Positions 1-10,100 of a DNA stretch of 31,672 nt are shown here, in pieces. The DNA lies in assembly GCA_025765595.1 (NCBI GenBank), contig JAIVFH010000294.1:1-31672 (forward strand). The letters are read 5' to 3'. Position numbers and translations under genes: made by a program. Origin of the DNA: Obelidium mucronatum (Eukaryota > Chytridiomycota > Chytridiomycetes > Chytridiales > Chytriomycetaceae). Within the stretch, counting starts at the first letter, position 1; each line of letters starts with the position of its first letter. The notes beneath the pieces were generated by a model. That model was not told the DNA's origin and did no database searches. It was given only the letters and a program-made list of their open reading frames with translations.

Positions 1-2600
1 TCTCCGATTGCGGCGGATATTGGCCGACTGTGCAGAATGATTTTGGCGGCGCTACAGGGGGATTTGCATCAAGTATTATGATGCACGACATATACGACAA
101 GAATCCTGACATTGTTGGCGTTATCGGTCTTGAATATTCTTCAACAGCGCGGGGTCCCGCTGAAATCCTTTCTTTGAAGCAGGTGATGATATCTTGCCAT
201 TTCGTGGTTGTCTAAACAAATACTGTAAGATAGATCCCTTACTGTTCTGGATGCAGCCAATCGCCTCGCCTTTCGAATAAGAATTTGTTCCCATATTTTT
301 GGCGCCCCCTGCCCGGTCTTGGAATGGGGGATCACATATTTCAGCTTTTTGACTCTTGGAATGTGAAACGCGTTGCTGTCATCTATCAAAAAGATGACGA
401 TATGGGGACCCAATTTGGATTGGATATAATCGCGTCACTTCGCAGACGGGGCATTCTCGTTGTTGCGACAATTGCACTTCGATCTTCAATCACTGACAAT
501 GTGTTGGCATACACAAGGACTGCACTAACACGCGTTGATGCGCGTTACATTATTTTATCCGGACAGGCAAATTTTGGACTTGATGTGTATCAAGGGGTTG
601 GGCTCGTAGATGAGCGGCACGTCTGGCTAACGTATTCACATATGGCGTCTTCTGGAAATGATCCTGAACCGTATAAACTACAACAAGGGTTGATATACTT
701 GCAACCGCCGCCTCCATCTGTTGATAGTTTGTGGTTCTCGGAGTTTTACAATGGAATGCTATCCAAAGCCGAAACAAATGCCAAAACATTCAGCGTTTGG
801 GAGGTCCAATACGATACATTTACGGCAAATATCTTTGACTGTGGAATGATGCTAGCATACGGAATGCGTGATGTATGTTTAAAAAGCCACCATATTGCAC
901 ACACTGAAAATTTGGACTTTACAGCTACTAGCAAATGATGACACCATCACTCCGCTTTCACTAGCAAATCGAATGAATCAAAACCGCATGAATTTCACAC
1001 TCTTTCAAAATCTCGGATATGAGGGACTGATGGGGAATCCAACAAACGTTCTTTCATCGAACGGGGATTTGGATGTTCCATACCATTTTTACTACTTCAA
1101 TGGCGATTGGAACAACATTACTTTCTTTGGTCAAACCAATATGAATGCATCGAATTTCACATTCGTGGAGGCCCCTTTGTTTTATGGAGGTTCCAGTTCC
1201 CCCTGATTTCTCCTTTCAGACATGAATAACCCGTAAAATTTCTTAACCAGGCGCTTCAATTCCACCTGTTGATGGACCAATGAAACCGATAGAAAAAATC
1301 ATCCATGTTGCGGATAAATTTGGAATCTTGATCATCTTTTATGCAACCTCACTCTTTGTTTCATGCCTGATATGTACTTATTTCTCATGGAAGCATCAGA
1401 AAAAGCAATGCATCAAGCGGTCATCCTTACATTTTCTGCTGTGTACGATTTTGGGTGTTTTGCTATTCGATGCATCTTTGTTGACCTTCCTCGGCCGAAT
1501 GACCGCCTACCAATGCCGGGCACGGTATTGGGCTCAAATCACAGGCTATGGATTAATTCTGGCATCACTGATTGCGAAAATGAAAATGAATGCCGTCCTT
1601 GTAGTGAGTCAGACCAAAGTCCGCAACTTTTCACTGTGGTGGAGAGTGTTGGTCCCAATTATCGGCAGCTGTTGTGTTCAGCTGGTTTTACTGACATTAT
1701 GGACTTTATTCACCAACGTTCGAACTCTGCCTGCTTTGGTATCCCCTCAAAGCTCTGATTTTATACTTGTGTGCTCGTTTGGCTCTTTCAGTCACCCGAT
1801 AGTTATCACTTTGCTGTTGTTCAATGGTACTATCCTTGCACTTGCTATTGCAATGGCTGTCTATGTATATGGGGTTGAAGCAGTAACTGAGGAAACCGCT
1901 TTCGCACCAGTCATTGTAGCATCTTTTCTTTTTGTGACCGTGATCATGATACCTGTGTTGCAATCTCAACATCCATCAGAAATCAGTATCCTTCTATATG
2001 CTACCACGATTTGGATCTTGTCTGTTGTAGTTCTGGGATCTATTTACATTCCGAAAATATGTTCAGTCTATTATAACCCGGTGGCGGCTGCGGCAGCGAA
2101 TGCTTCGATGTCGGCCAAGAGCGGTGGTGGCGGGAATACATCAAGACAGACTTCAAGAATGAATAGCGAAGCTGCAATCAGTTCAGCACCGGTACAACAG
2201 CAATCATTACAAAGGAGCGACAAAGTATCCTCAGTGAAAGTACAGAAGCTGGTATGTTAAAAAAAAGGAATCGCTTCTGGAACTAATGGATTATTGGTAG
2301 GGGGTGTCAGCGTGCTCAATTCAAAGAAAGAGAAGAGCTTATTCCGAATCATGGATGATTGTAGATGCGGTCTCCTTCTCCTGTGGGAAAAAGCGTTGGA
2401 TAATGCTTTTAAGCCGTCAAACTGCGGAAACTATTCCGCTAACGGAATCGACTTCTGTTATGCCCAGCAACATAGCGGAATCGAGACATTTACTCACACT
2501 GTCAACAAACATAGACTGCACTACAATTTCAAAAGTAGTTTTCGAATTTGACAGTGCGACATTGCTGGACGAGTTTCAGAACAAGTTGGAAATAAAATAA
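1..2600 (+). CDS. Class C GPCR-like receptor (copy 1), 5' end cut by window
   Basis: Exons: 1-182 (first full codon at 3), 234-872, 925-1189, 1251-2251, 2301-2600; introns of 51, 52, 61 and 49 bp, all GT..AG and frame-consistent. The N-terminal part is a type 1 periplasmic-binding/ANF-receptor-like ligand domain, as in metabotropic glutamate and GABA-B receptors. It is followed by seven hydrophobic helices (about 1316-2070). The TM3 region keeps the class C pattern CRARYWAQITGYGL..K, including the conserved Cys. The tail is Ser/Gln-rich and ends in a short domain with a final amphipathic helix that is also present in the paralog at 7130-10592. The signal peptide and first lobe lie outside the window. 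Expected role: plasma-membrane sensing of a small molecule, coupled to G protein; the ligand is unknown. AATAAA signals overlap the stop codon, and the next gene converges 14 bp away. Family placement is firm; the exact last intron is inferred from the paralog. Confidence 0.85.
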
Positions 2601-2614
2601 AGGGTTCATGTTGT

Positions 2615-3623
2615 TTATTTAGCAGCATTCAACTCACTTTCTGCTTGAACATTCGCTAGAACAACTTCAACAGCTCTTGAAACCATTTCAGATATCCCCG
2701 CTATACCACTGTTGATGGCAAACACGTCGATTGTGTCACAACCGTTGGATATCGCCACGGTTTGAAAAGACTCTGTTGGTTCCAGTTTGGCAAGAATACG
2801 GGAATTGAACTGCTCATACGCAGGAAAGACAAACTGAGAAAAATAATTTGGAGGATCTTGCCATGTACCTTCCGGAATACAATGTCAACATCACACAACT
2901 AAAAAAAAAAAAGTAGAAACAAAATGGCATTACCTTCCAGCGTAACATATGAAAACCTAGACTCCCTCCGTTGCTTTAAAACCAAGTAATCCGAATGCAA
3001 AAAGATGATAAAGTCAAGTGCTTGTAGCACTTGATCGCTATCCATCATTAGAAACCCATCCACCAAATATATCTTGGTCGCCGAAGAACCATTCAATCCA
3101 TATTTTTCACGAAAATCAGATGATTGAGCAGTTAATGAGTCGAGTACAGACTGTTGAATGTCATCGTTGGAAATCGTTGGTCTGTTTGGACTCAGTTCCG
3201 ACCCCACTCGAACATCGCTTGACTTGATGTTTCGGAGATGCGAAGCAAAAGCATCCATCTAAAAATAGCAAACAACGCTCAGAAGGGGTGCGCGGGATAT
3301 GGCAAATTGTCTCCTTACGTTGAGAGCGTCAGGACAGTCCCAATGTTGAACACCATCAACCACAGGAACCTGAGAATCAGCCTTAAAGAACTTGTCCTGA
3401 ACATTCATATCCATGCATCAGAAACCAATAACTCGGCTTTTCCAGACTCCTAACCTGATGAATCACTGCCAGGTCAAGTATCCTTGCCAGCCATTCAGTT
3501 AATGTACTCTTGCCAGAACATGAAGCTCCTGTACAAATCGGAACTGTCAGAAAAGAATGTAGTGTTGAAACAACTGTTGAAGGCGCTGAAACCTGCACAA
3601 CCAATCAGAATCGTTCGTTCCAT
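2615..3623 (-). CDS. NRK1: Nicotinamide riboside kinase (NRK1-type)
   Basis: Five exons read downward: 3623-3593, 3528-3455, 3396-3319, 3258-2934, 2868-2615, giving 253 aa against about 240 in yeast. The start MERTILIGCAG leads into a P-loop, GASCSGKS (residues 11-18), split by intron 1. HQDKFFKAD follows and matches the NRK segment after strand 2. Then come the Walker-B-like YLVDGFLMM, the R-rich lid (KQRRESR) and the family motif TW.DPPNYF..FVFPAY. The enzyme phosphorylates nicotinamide riboside to NMN with ATP in the NAD salvage pathway, presumably in the cytosol. The exon 4/5 junction reuses the sequence GGAAGGTA at both donor and acceptor; the chosen acceptor is the one that restores LEGTWQDPP. 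It shares a 224-bp divergent promoter with the gene at 3848. Its TAA stop lies inside AATAAA. Confidence 0.9.
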
Positions 3624-3847
3624 TAAAAAAAAGAATGTTTTATTACAATTTTCTTATAATTTTTATATTTATAACATGTTTAATGCGAAGTGAAGTTGGA
3701 TGGCGCGAACTTAACCGTTTAATTGATGGTGATCTTGTATTCGTCATTGCTGTTCTCCAAGCAACGAAAGGTTCCTTCGAAATGATTGGCGGAAGATTCT
3801 TTGAGAAATTGTTGACATTCCAAAGACGGTAATTTTAAAATTCGGAG
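3624..3847. promoter_or_regulatory. Divergent promoter between NRK gene and 3848 gene
   Basis: The two start codons lie 224 bp apart on opposite strands, so both promoters must fit here. The NRK-proximal part is very A/T-rich (about 3625-3680), with TATAATTTTTATATTTATAA. The rest has ordinary composition. The open frame at 3635-3832 has no family signature, and I treat it as chance. Confidence 0.5.
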
Positions 3848-5244
3848 ATGGAAGGGCATTCATCGCAGTCTGACGTACGTAGTGTGAGCATTAGTTGGCA
3901 GTGGATGTGTGTGGGTTGACTGAGTGTTATCCAGCAGAAGCCGCAGGTCGAGGAGGTCAACAACCTGCACCTGCTCGTGCAGAGCATCCCACGATCGCCG
4001 TCTCCAGCCGTTGCCGTTGCTGCACCCGCAAAGTGCGTTTGTTCTCTGACTTGTTTGACTTGTTTAACTCTAACCAACCCGCCAACCAACACAGCAGAAC
4101 AACGTCGCAATCGCCGGGCGACGACGGCGGCGCCAAGAAGAAGCGGCGGCTTTCGGACGACGCCGGCAGCGGTAGCGGCAAGAGCGCGATGGCGTCCAAG
4201 TTCCAGCAGAGTCTGCGCGTCAAGGAGCAGCAGCAGGCAATCATCGAGGCGCGCCTCGTCTCGCCGCCGGGCGCGTCAGCGCTGCAGCAGCACAACCTGG
4301 GGCCGCCGCTTCAGCAGCAACAACAACAGCAACAGCAACCGCAACAGTTTCGCCCCATCCATCCCGCCCCCCCTCCCCTTGCACGGCTCAATATGCCCAA
4401 ACACCCACAGCTGCATCAAACCCCTGACGGGGGCTATTATTCCCAGCCTCATTCGGCGGTTGAACCACAATCACATCAACATTATCGCCCCCCTCCAAAC
4501 GGCTCTGCCCCAAACACTTCCATTCCTTCATCAGCTCCTTACGATCGTAAATTTCCTCTGCCACCCCCTTCGCCATCTGCCCCCCATGGCCCACCTCACG
4601 GTGCATTCCCTCCGCCTCCAACAAGTGCTAATCCGTATAACCAACCCCCAAATATTGCTGCCCGCCGTGCATTTGTATCACTTTTCGAATCAGTCTATGA
4701 CACGGCATCCGAAGATCTCCCCAAACTGGTTGCCACTCTCAAAGATCAGATGCGAAAATCTAGTTCATTACTCCAAACACTCCAAGCAAGTGGACAAATG
4801 ATTGAAGGGCTGGTTCGGTCATGTTTTCGCGACATGCAATTGCAATACGGGGAAAAGTTTGGAGCGGCATTAAACGACTTAAATCGGCGGTTGGAAGTCC
4901 TGGAGGCTGCCGCTGTGGCGAATAATTCATCTGCACCATCTGCTGCCTTGAATCCCATTGCTTCAAACGATTCAGCTGAGGCTGCAACTGAGAACACAGC
5001 TTCTGCTGGACCAAGCTCCGATATTAACGTTGGCGAAGCAAGCAATGTGGATAAACCTTCAACGATTTCGGCATCTGCTGGACCTGGACCCCGAAAAGTC
5101 GATTACTCCAATTCAGGATTCCGAGGCGAGCCCATGACTCCGGCATTGAAGACAAGCAATACGACAACGGCAGAATCTCAGGAAATGACGGCAATGTTGA
5201 AGGTTTTAATGGATCGAATTGAACAACTTGAAAAGAAGCAATAA
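3848..5244 (+). CDS. Gln/Pro-rich coiled-coil protein, probably nuclear
   Basis: Not assigned to a family. Exons 3848-3874, 3935-4032 and 4095-5244 give 424 aa starting MEGHSSQSD. Both introns end in a tandem CAGCAG, so each acceptor could shift by one codon. In order, the protein has a short helical N-terminus (VEEVNNLHLLVQSI), a basic KKKRR nuclear-import-like motif (about 56-60), a Gln run (about 115-124), a Pro/His/Ser-rich linker (to about 225), a long helical or coiled segment (about 231-314) and a short terminal coil ending IEQLEKKQ. Low-complexity Q/P linkers plus an NLS suggest a transcription or chromatin-associated factor; this is inference. The first 80 codons or so of exon 3 are strongly GC-rich, and the rest is ordinary. 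A 7-bp hairpin (AATATTA/TAATATT) directly follows the stop. Confidence 0.75.
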
Positions 5245-5869
5245 TATTACATAATAATATTGTAGTTTTTGTCCAAAATTCAATTTTCGCGCTTTTGGAT
5301 TTCTTCAATATCCAATCGCGCACTAAGCCAACATCACCAGAATCCCCCTCTAGTCATCATGAATTTTTGTTACAAAGTGGGCTTCATTGAAGGATTGAAT
5401 TATATGCATTTCCTTAAGCTTTGTGCGAAGATTTGCATAGTAATAAAACTGATTTATTGGCAGTCAATTAATAAAAAACAGTTCAGGAATCATCGAGTCG
5501 CTATTGAAAGTTTCATAAAGACGTTGCCCGCCGATGGTGTTAGAGAGGTTGCTTGATTCGACAGTCTGTTGCCAACCTAAAAATAGAATGCGTTAGGTTC
5601 ATCAGGTATACTCCTTTGCTGCATGTCAATGCGTAGCCAATATCTCGATCTATCGATTGGTGGAAGGCTGGTGGCGTTGCAAAGGGTGGGTGGCCGACGG
5701 CAAGGCAACGCGCAAATGGGTTGGCTGGAGCGCAAATGGATGGGAGCGCGCAAAAAATCGAGCGCTATTCGAATTTTGCGCTGCGCTCACAATAATGCCA
5801 AAGCCATAAAAAAGTCAACGAAACACATCACCCCTGAAAAAGATATGCACCTTAAGCATTCGAACACCT
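5245..5869. other. Intergenic region with a weak minus-strand small-gene candidate
   Basis: 625 bp between a + strand stop and the next + strand gene. A/T-rich to about 5500, then G/C-richer toward 5870 with four GCGCAAA-type words (5710, 5730, 5748 and inverted at 5775), probably the promoter of the downstream gene. On the minus strand a spliced mini-ORF can be drawn: ATG at 5624, a 35-bp intron 5577-5611 with CTAAC and TTTTTAG, and 42 aa to a TGA at 5464. The same frame then stays open for 43 more codons to a TAG at 5350. No family match is recognised, and I do not call it as a gene. Confidence 0.4.
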
Positions 5870-6952
5870 ATGCAGACTTCGACACATACAATGATGGCAC
5901 CGAGCTGTTGCTTTGTCTCTTCAACCTCTCAGCACTCACAATGGATGTACTGGCTCAACGTTTCAATCGCAACGCCCTTTAACTCTGTAGATCTAATTAT
6001 ATCCCCACCCGAGGGCAGCGGATCCTTTGTGTTTTCATCGCCAATTGCCGTTGTTGGAAACGCCAAGAATCCACCACCAGCCGCCTGCCGTCCAACAACT
6101 CTTCTCGGAAATGGAAGTGAATGGATCTGTGATATGACTCAAGCAAACTCAGCGATAGCCTTTTTAATTGATTCATCAGGCACCTACCCCCCAAACTCTG
6201 TGCCTATCCTACAGTCTGTCGCATCGTTTCAGGACAATGGTACCTTGAATTCGCCATCCTCAATGCCGTCGTCCTCAATCGCGTGTGTTCAAGCAGAACC
6301 GAATGCGAAATGCCCCTCAATTCCTCCAATTTCGCACGACACAAACCCCTCCACATCACCAACGGCATCCGCTTCGTCGTCAAATCTCTCACCAGGAACT
6401 GTTACTACAATTTCAATAGTTGCTGGTGTCTCAGTTGCAGCTGTTTTAATTGTGGGCTTCATGCGAATTCGAAAAAGGGAATGGTTCAAGTCATTCTTGT
6501 CAAAGTTCTCCAACGAAGATGAACCTCGTCAACCAGCAGCTCAGCAGTCCACACATGGAAATGCAACAATTCAGGTGTCTCCGCCATCTTCATTGAATGC
6601 TTCATCAAAGAGCTCACCCAGTCCATCTGTTGGCGTTGCACCTCGTTCTCCAAAGTTACTACATTCTCAAGGATCGAATCAAATATATTCCCAGAACATC
6701 ACGCTGGAAAGGAAACGAGTAGATCAGGGCGCAAGAAAAATGCCAGTCAATCCGTTGGCTTTTAATCGTCATTCCATTTCTGCGATACAGATTGGAAACA
6801 TGTCGAATAGTACTTCACGAAAAAGAAACTCAAGTCCGAATAGCACAATGCAATCCAGTGTTATGTTATTCGCACCGAAAGGTGTCGGTGACACAACGCG
6901 GTATGTCGATGATGACGACGATGTCCCTTTGCAGGCGATTGTCAGAAAATAA
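5870..6952 (+). CDS. Single-pass membrane protein with Ser-rich ectodomain
   Basis: A single open exon of 360 aa. Residues 1 to about 175 are Ser/Pro/Asn-rich with several Cys, and look extracellular. A Gly/Ala/Val/Ile transmembrane segment follows (about 178-198, ISIVAGVSVAAVLIVGFM), then a basic stop-transfer (RIRKREW) and a Ser/Lys-rich cytosolic tail of about 155 residues with an acidic DDDDD patch near the end. The layout recalls fungal wall-sensor or Skg6-like adaptor proteins, but no diagnostic domain is visible. The N-terminus is doubtful: the 5870 ATG gives no good signal peptide, and an upstream exon could supply one. The TAA stop lies inside AAATAAA. Role in surface sensing is inference only. 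Confidence 0.7.
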   Translation: MQTSTHTMMAPSCCFVSSTSQHSQWMYWLNVSIATPFNSVDLIISPPEGSGSFVFSSPIAVVGNAKNPPPAACRPTTLLGNGSEWICDMTQANSAIAFLIDSSGTYPPNSVPILQSVASFQDNGTLNSPSSMPSSSIACVQAEPNAKCPSIPPISHDTNPSTSPTASASSSNLSPGTVTTISIVAGVSVAAVLIVGFMRIRKREWFKSFLSKFSNEDEPRQPAAQQSTHGNATIQVSPPSSLNASSKSSPSPSVGVAPRSPKLLHSQGSNQIYSQNITLERKRVDQGARKMPVNPLAFNRHSISAIQIGNMSNSTSRKRNSSPNSTMQSSVMLFAPKGVGDTTRYVDDDDDVPLQAIVRK

Positions 6953-7046
6953 AAGAAATAAGAACGCATGTATAGGATGATTAACTGCAGTCTTTTCAAC
7001 TTACAGTCCGCAGTCTGTATGACATGCGGGTGTTAGCATTTTAACA

Positions 7047-7130
7047 ATGCAATTCCTACCACAATCAAAAATTCTTTGGGAAAAAAGAAGGCAACTGGGG
7101 CAAAGAAGGCAACTGGGGCCCTGTTCATAA
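7047..7130 (+). other. Upstream ORF whose stop overlaps the receptor start (TAATG)
   Basis: ATG at 7047 opens a 27-codon ORF starting MQFLPQSKILW. It ends in TAA at 7128-7130, the final A being the first base of the proposed receptor ATG (7130-7132). Overlapping stop/start pairs are known to allow termination-reinitiation. Whether the transcript starts upstream of 7047 is unknown. Confidence 0.5.
7084..7119 (+). repeat. Perfect 2 x 18-bp tandem repeat in receptor leader
   Basis: AAAGAAGGCAACTGGGGC occurs twice without a gap (7084-7101 and 7102-7119), ending 10 bp before the receptor start. It lies inside the upstream ORF, where the period of 18 preserves the frame. Confidence 0.95.
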
Positions 7131-10100
7131 TGATCCTAGCCTATATGCTTCTTACTATCCTACATGTGCTGGTGATAAGCAAAGGCGTTACTGGCAGAAT
7201 CGTAGATGGAATAGGAGTTCTCCCAACGAATATCACACTTGGCTTTGTCTCTGTATTTTGCACCATGAAAAACCTGACATTCAACGGATCTCTTGTGACT
7301 CAGTATGATCCTATCCCGACGTCAAATTGGATCTCGAATATGGCGGGAACGGCGTTTTTCATGGATATTGGTGTCCAGTTGGCCATCGAAAACGTCAACC
7401 GAGACAGCAATATCCTTCCGGGAGCATATATCAACTACAAACGATTTTCGAATTGTGACGTGAATCAGGCCGAGAAAGCTGAAATGGGTCTTACAGGAGG
7501 ATTCGGCGCGAGCAGGACACCCTTTGATGTTTATCAAAATGCAGATGTCGTGGGACTGGTTGGATTTGAGTACAGCACAACTGTTAGACTGAGCGGGGAA
7601 GTTTTTGGGCAGTTCAAGATTCCTTATTGCTCTGCTTCGGCTGCAAGCCCCAGGCTGAGCGACAAACAGAAATACCCCTACTTTTTCAGAATGGTTGCTG
7701 GTTTGGGGATTGAGCGGCCCTTTTACCTACTATTCAAAGAGTGGAAAGTCAATAGGATAGCAATAATCTATCAATCAAACGACGACGCTGCATGTCAAAG
7801 TTTGAATGATAAGCTCTGGGTGATATTTCTTCACTGAAACCGCCATTTTTATTTGTGACAGCATTCAAAATAATCAACGACAAACTGGAATCAGAAGGAC
7901 TGAGTATACCAGTAAAAGGTTCGATGAGAAGTGAATTGGACGCTGGACAATTGTCCCATTTGCATCGCTCACTTCGCGAAGCTGATGCCAGGTAAGAGAA
8001 TTACACCTCAAAACCTACATAATTTTCCAATCTAATCAAGTGGTTTCACAAGATATATCGTCATTTTAGGGCAAATAGATTTCCTAGGTGGTGTCTTGTG
8101 GGAGCTGGGAGAACGAGGATACACTGGCCCGGAATATGTCTTTTTAAGCTACGCAGATCCGCAACCCCCTCAAATGAATTACGAAAAGTATCCAAACTTT
8201 TCTAAATATGCTCAAGGCTTTATTGTAGTCGCTCCATCAACTCCAGACAGCACGGGCCAGGCATACATGGACTTAAATCAACAAGTATTCGACAAAACAC
8301 ACGCTATTGCAACAAAATTCGGAATGATGCCCCCAGACGACGATTTTTTATCCTGGTACTCAGTAAATGGTGGATACGACTGTGCGATGTTGATGTTGCG
8401 GGGCTTTCACCAGGTTTTTCTTTTGGTTTTTTTTTTTGAAATGCTTTAACTCGTAATTCAGGTGCTGAAGGAAAGCCCAAATTTCACTTATGAGCAATTA
8501 TCAAATCGAAAATTAAATGATCGACTGAACTATTCAGCATTTTTAAACTTGGGTTTGACAGAATTTGCTTTTTTTTTGGCGAAAAAAAGTTGAAACTCAC
8601 AGCAAAAATCAATGTCATGCATAGGCCTGAACGGAATCACATCAAATCCTATAAAATTAACCTCAAATGGAGATCTCGAAATGTAAATGAGTAGTCCTTC
8701 TCCGGGAAGTTTTTTTTTTCATGTCTGATAAGTACATATTAGTGCATACGACTTTCATCAATTGACTGGCGACTATTTGAATTACACAAGTAGGGATTTA
8801 TAAGGTTAATCTACTTTTATTGATTAGTTTTTCTGCCAGCTTTTGGGCGGTCTGACGCTAATGGAACCAGATTTTCCTATACCAAGAACAAAATGATATT
8901 TAACGGAGGTTACCATTTTTTGTTTTCGTTCATCAATATTGATTTATTCGATCTGTTTGTTATAGGCTCTTCTGCCATCCCAGGAGATGGGGTTATGCAC
9001 AGCCAAGTTGACATTCCTGTAATATATTCTCTGAAGACCCAAGCTGGTCATATTATCATTGCATGTGGGAGTCTTGGCCTCTTGCTTTGCATATTGGCGA
9101 CACTGTTTCTCATAAAAAATCGGAGAAACTCTGTTCTCAAAGCGGCGTCTGTTCCTGATTCCCTGTTGATTGTGTTTGGTTGTTTCCTCATGTTTCTATC
9201 GGTTCTCTCCTTTTTTGGGCCCATTACAAAAATCAAATGTTTTGTCAGGAAGGGTGGCTTGAGTTTGGGTACTTGTGTCATCCTGTCGACTTTGATTTGT
9301 CGAAACGCAGTGCTGGTAACTGTGTTTTGGATGAAAGGAAAAGTCAAAGGTGTTAATGCATGGGCGACGCGATATCGATCCGCAAATGTTGCGCTGATTT
9401 GCTTAAACGCTGTATGGCTCTCCACAACCGAGTGGATTTCAACAAAATACTAATCCCATCCAATTTTTTTTTAGATCTATATTCTTGCTTGGATTATTCT
9501 TTCAGACGAGTCGCCGCAATTGGTTCCATTGGCACATGCTTCATTTTGGACTTGCCGTGCAGCAAAGAATCCTCTCGCAGAAAAACTCACACATCATATG
9601 TTCACGTTGAACCTTGTTCTGATTTTAGCGCTAGTACCGCTGTTGTATTTTATTCAAAAGGTGCATTGGACATCGCACAACGAGTCCAGCAGTATATCTG
9701 TTGTTGGCATAGCGTTCTTTATTGCATTTGGATTAATGACTGCCATCAGTAAAGAAAATCAAGTTTATGGAGGTGATCTGCTGTTCAAAATTTTTCTTTA
9801 GGCTGACTGATAAGTCTTTTGTTATTCCTCAGCCTTTAAAATATGCTCTCTTATATGGCTTGCATCAATTATAACTTTAGCTGTTTGCATTGGAACTAAA
9901 GCTTGGGAAATCAAGGTGAACACAAATGAAGCAGGACGATTGAAAACTGCCATTTCGCGTTTCCGGACCGAAGTTGCGAATAAGGGCGAAAAACTTAAAA
10001 AATCAATGACATCTCTTCAATCTGCATCCGGGCAAGAAACCACATCCATGTTCTCGAGCAGAAGTACGGGAAAAGAGTTGGACAAGGCTGAAAAGACGAG

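Noticed and set aside
3635..3832. + strand open frame in the divergent promoter region.
   Set aside because: No recognisable motif, hydrophobic AT-rich start, and it occupies the only promoter space for two well-supported genes.
3977..4801. Second + strand open frame overlapping the Gln-rich gene.
   Set aside because: Shadow frame with Ser/Arg/His low complexity; the chosen frame has the NLS, coiled segment and continuous splicing to an ATG.
5464..5466. In-frame TGA in the minus-strand small ORF as a recoded stop (selenocysteine or Trp).
   Set aside because: The small gene itself is unproven and TGA is used as a normal stop elsewhere in the window (for example at 19770-19772).
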